Assembly (NCBI RefSeq): GCF_000720185.1
Contig: NZ_JOIY01000032.1
Coordinates: 36,877 to 100,876, forward strand
Source of the DNA: Streptomyces sp. NRRL S-340
Lineage (GTDB): Bacteria > Actinomycetota > Actinomycetes > Streptomycetales > Streptomycetaceae
Length of the DNA stretch: 64,000 nt
Direction: 5' to 3'
Shown here: one piece after another, positions 62,406-64,000 of the stretch
Position numbering within the stretch: the stretch's first letter is position 1
Layout: each line of letters opens with the position of its first letter
The notes under the pieces: model-generated
Databases searched by the model: none
What the model saw: the letters and a program-made list of their open reading frames with translations, nothing else
What the model was told of the DNA's origin: nothing
Translations under genes and position numbers: made by a program

Positions 62406-62552
62406 AGGCCATCCCTACCAGCGGCCCGGGCCCCGGTCGAACAGATTTCGCCGGAGTGGCGGCGCGGTTGCTCACCGTGAAGTTCACTGTGAAGTCGAGC
62501 CCCGGACGGGGGATAAGTCGGACCTCCCGTGCCAACCGGCGGCTCCGATGGA

Positions 62553-62558
62553 TAGGGT
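62553..62558 (+). promoter_or_regulatory. -10 element upstream of the SpoIIE-type phosphatase
   Basis: TAGGGT lies nine bases before the ATG at 62568, with no ribosome site, giving a leader of zero to three bases. Confidence 0.45.
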
Positions 62559-62567
62559 CCCGAACTA

Positions 62568-63743
62568 ATGGCAGCAGGACGAGGGCGGCGCGCGGAAGCC
62601 GAGACGTTCACGGCCCGGTGGAAGATGCAGTGGCACCGGGTCCGCGTCGGCGTGCGCAGAGCCGCCGTCGACTACTTCCGCGGCGACGGTTCGGACTGGA
62701 TCGCGCTCGGCGGCCTGCTGCTGACCATCCCGGTGATCGCGGCGCTCACCCTCGTCGACTCGGTGTGGTTCTCCCCGGTCGCGCTCGTGCTGCCCATCGT
62801 CGCCGGCGGCCTCCTGCTGCGCCCGGCCAGCCTGCTCGGCCTGTACGCGGCGGCGGCCACCGCCCTGATCGTGGAGTCGGTACGGCTCGGCCCCTACACC
62901 GAAGGCCCCTCCCGGGTCACCCCGGGCGTGGTGCTGGTGGTCGCCGCCTGCGGCTTCTTCGGGCTGCTGATCGCCCAGTTCCGCAGCCGGGTGGGCGTGC
63001 CCTGGCGGCGCGGCGGCACCATGCTCTTCGACCTGCGCGAACGCATCCGCGTGCAGAGCCAGCTGCCCCAGCTGCCCGGCGGCTGGCACCACGAGATGGC
63101 ACTGCGCCCGGCCGGCGGCCAGTCCTTCTCCGGCGACTTCGTGGTCGCCGCCCGTACCAACGGCGGCCGGACCCTGGAGGTCGTCCTCACCGACGTCTCC
63201 GGCAAGGGCATGGACGCCGGTTCGCGGGCCCTGCTGCTCTCGGGCGCGTTCGGCGGTCTGCTCGGCAGCCTGCCCCCGCACGCCTTCCTGCCCGCCGCCA
63301 ACGGCTACCTACTGCGCCAGGACTGGGAGGAGGGCTTCGCCACCTCCATCCACCTGGTCCTCGACCTCGATTCCGGCGACTACGAGCTGTACTCCGCCGG
63401 GCACCCGCCGGGCCTCCAGCTCAGCGCGGGCACCGGCCGCTGGGAGGAGAAGGCCGCCGAGGGACCGCTCCTCGGGGTGTACGACGGTGCCCAGTTCGAC
63501 TCCGTCAAGGGCTCCCTGCGCCCCGGTGACGTCCTGATGCTGTTCACCGACGGCCTGGTGGAGACCGCCGAACGCGACATCGCCGAGGGCATCGACCGCC
63601 TCACCGGAGAGGCCGACCGCTATGTCGCCGGCGGCTTCCACGGTGCCACCTGGCACCTGATCGAGGCGGTGGCCAAGGACGTCAACGACGACCGTGCCCT
63701 GCTGCTGATCTGCCGCGAGGGCCCGACCGCCGCGGTCCGCTGA
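62568..63743 (+). CDS. Membrane-anchored SpoIIE-type PP2C phosphatase
   Basis: A 391-residue protein. Membrane helices lie at about residues 45-65, 67-87, 90-105 and 118-140. A cytoplasmic SpoIIE phosphatase domain follows (about 165-385) with GQSFSGDFVVAAR, VVLTDVSGKGMDAGSRALL, SAGHPPGLQL, LMLFTDGLVETAE and DVNDDRALLLICR. Such phosphatases usually reset anti-anti-sigma factors in partner-switching. No anti-sigma or STAS gene is next to it. ATG at 62568. Confidence 0.93.
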   Translation: MAAGRGRRAEAETFTARWKMQWHRVRVGVRRAAVDYFRGDGSDWIALGGLLLTIPVIAALTLVDSVWFSPVALVLPIVAGGLLLRPASLLGLYAAAATALIVESVRLGPYTEGPSRVTPGVVLVVAACGFFGLLIAQFRSRVGVPWRRGGTMLFDLRERIRVQSQLPQLPGGWHHEMALRPAGGQSFSGDFVVAARTNGGRTLEVVLTDVSGKGMDAGSRALLLSGAFGGLLGSLPPHAFLPAANGYLLRQDWEEGFATSIHLVLDLDSGDYELYSAGHPPGLQLSAGTGRWEEKAAEGPLLGVYDGAQFDSVKGSLRPGDVLMLFTDGLVETAERDIAEGIDRLTGEADRYVAGGFHGATWHLIEAVAKDVNDDRALLLICREGPTAAVR

Positions 63744-63920
63744 GGACTGGCCACCCTGGCCGGTTTGTAATGCATCTGTGTACATCGCGACCCCGGACTG
63801 CCCCGCCGCGGCGTGAGTTGGTAGAGATGGAACCCAGCTGTGCCGTGGCTCCGGACCCCGCCGGGCCGGATCCGCGGTGAGCGTGAGTCCTGGTGTGCTG
63901 TTGGGGGAGGCGAGTTCGGC

Positions 63921-64000
63921 GTGAAGTTCGACATGGGTGCGCAGACGTTGTCGACGTTGATGCGTGATTCGCGTGGGTCGAGTGATGATCTGGGGTCGTT
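63921..64000 (+). CDS. ESAT-6/WXG100-like protein, N-terminal fragment (runs off window)
   Basis: Twenty-six full codons are visible before the edge: VKFDMGAQTLSTL, then MRDSRGSSDDLGS. The pattern resembles the N-terminus of streptomycete ESAT-6-family small helical proteins (FDMG-QTL-...-SSDDLG). GTG at 63921 follows GGGGGAGG at ten bases. The codons used (TTG, CGT, GGT, AGT, GAT) are less GC-biased than its neighbours. The call is tentative until the rest is seen. Confidence 0.5.
   Translation, partial: MKFDMGAQTLSTLMRDSRGSSDDLGS

Overview
The window is high-GC actinobacterial chromosome, almost certainly Streptomyces. Third codon positions are strongly G/C biased, GTG starts are frequent, several genes look leaderless, and the gene set is typical of the genus: two large PepN aminopeptidases, a csn chitosan-oligosaccharide operon, a nickel-responsive sodF, an RpiB, a mycothiol-type nitroreductase and a PknG-type kinase locus. 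I saw no tRNA, rRNA, insertion sequence, prophage or CRISPR array. The stretch reads as core or near-core chromosome with a few lineage-specific patches.

Layout. 1-6 kb: two FtsX-type ABC permeases (the first cut by the window edge). 6.6-8.1 kb: a truncated haemoglobin and an isoaspartate-methyltransferase-like protein. 8.1-19.5 kb: a seven-gene minus-strand signalling operon running from a GlnX-like membrane sensor and a GlnH-like amino-acid-binding protein through a coiled helical protein, a PknG-type kinase, a PP2C phosphatase and a VWA protein to a zinc-ribbon FHA protein. 19.8-26.6 kb: the csnREFGHK operon (ROK repressor, ABC importer, GH4 glycosidase, sugar kinase) with a likely CsnR operator. 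26.8-32.3 kb: MscS channel, HNH nuclease, an acidic repeat protein joined to malQ, and a small membrane protein.

32.3-35.1 kb: a TetR regulator and a divergent FAD monooxygenase separated by 38 degenerate tandem 14-bp units that resemble the operator in the monooxygenase promoter. This is the most unusual structure in the window. 35.2-37.3 kb: EamA exporter and LysR regulator. 37.5-42.3 kb: pepN, a DUF1203 protein and asd. 42.3-49 kb: a large secreted subtilase, a Nudix hydrolase, a secreted serine hydrolase and an AbiEi/nuclease-like protein. 49.2-53.4 kb: a second pepN, a nitroreductase-family protein, and sodF with a nickel-type operator between its -35 and -10. 53.5-59.1 kb: two related amino-acid permeases on either side of a TauD-type dioxygenase, a small uncharacterised gene and bioY. 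59.4-64 kb: rpiB, a Nei/Fpg glycosylase, an Eis-type acetyltransferase, a SpoIIE-type phosphatase and the start of an ESAT-6-like gene.

Themes. The PknG locus plausibly joins extracellular amino-acid sensing to reversible Ser/Thr phosphorylation, with an FHA phosphopeptide reader and a VWA protein encoded alongside. The csn operon imports and breaks down glucosamine oligosaccharides. Intergenic regions carry several very strong hairpin terminators and perfect palindromes. All functions are inferred from reading translated sequence and from remembered family motifs; no database search was run.
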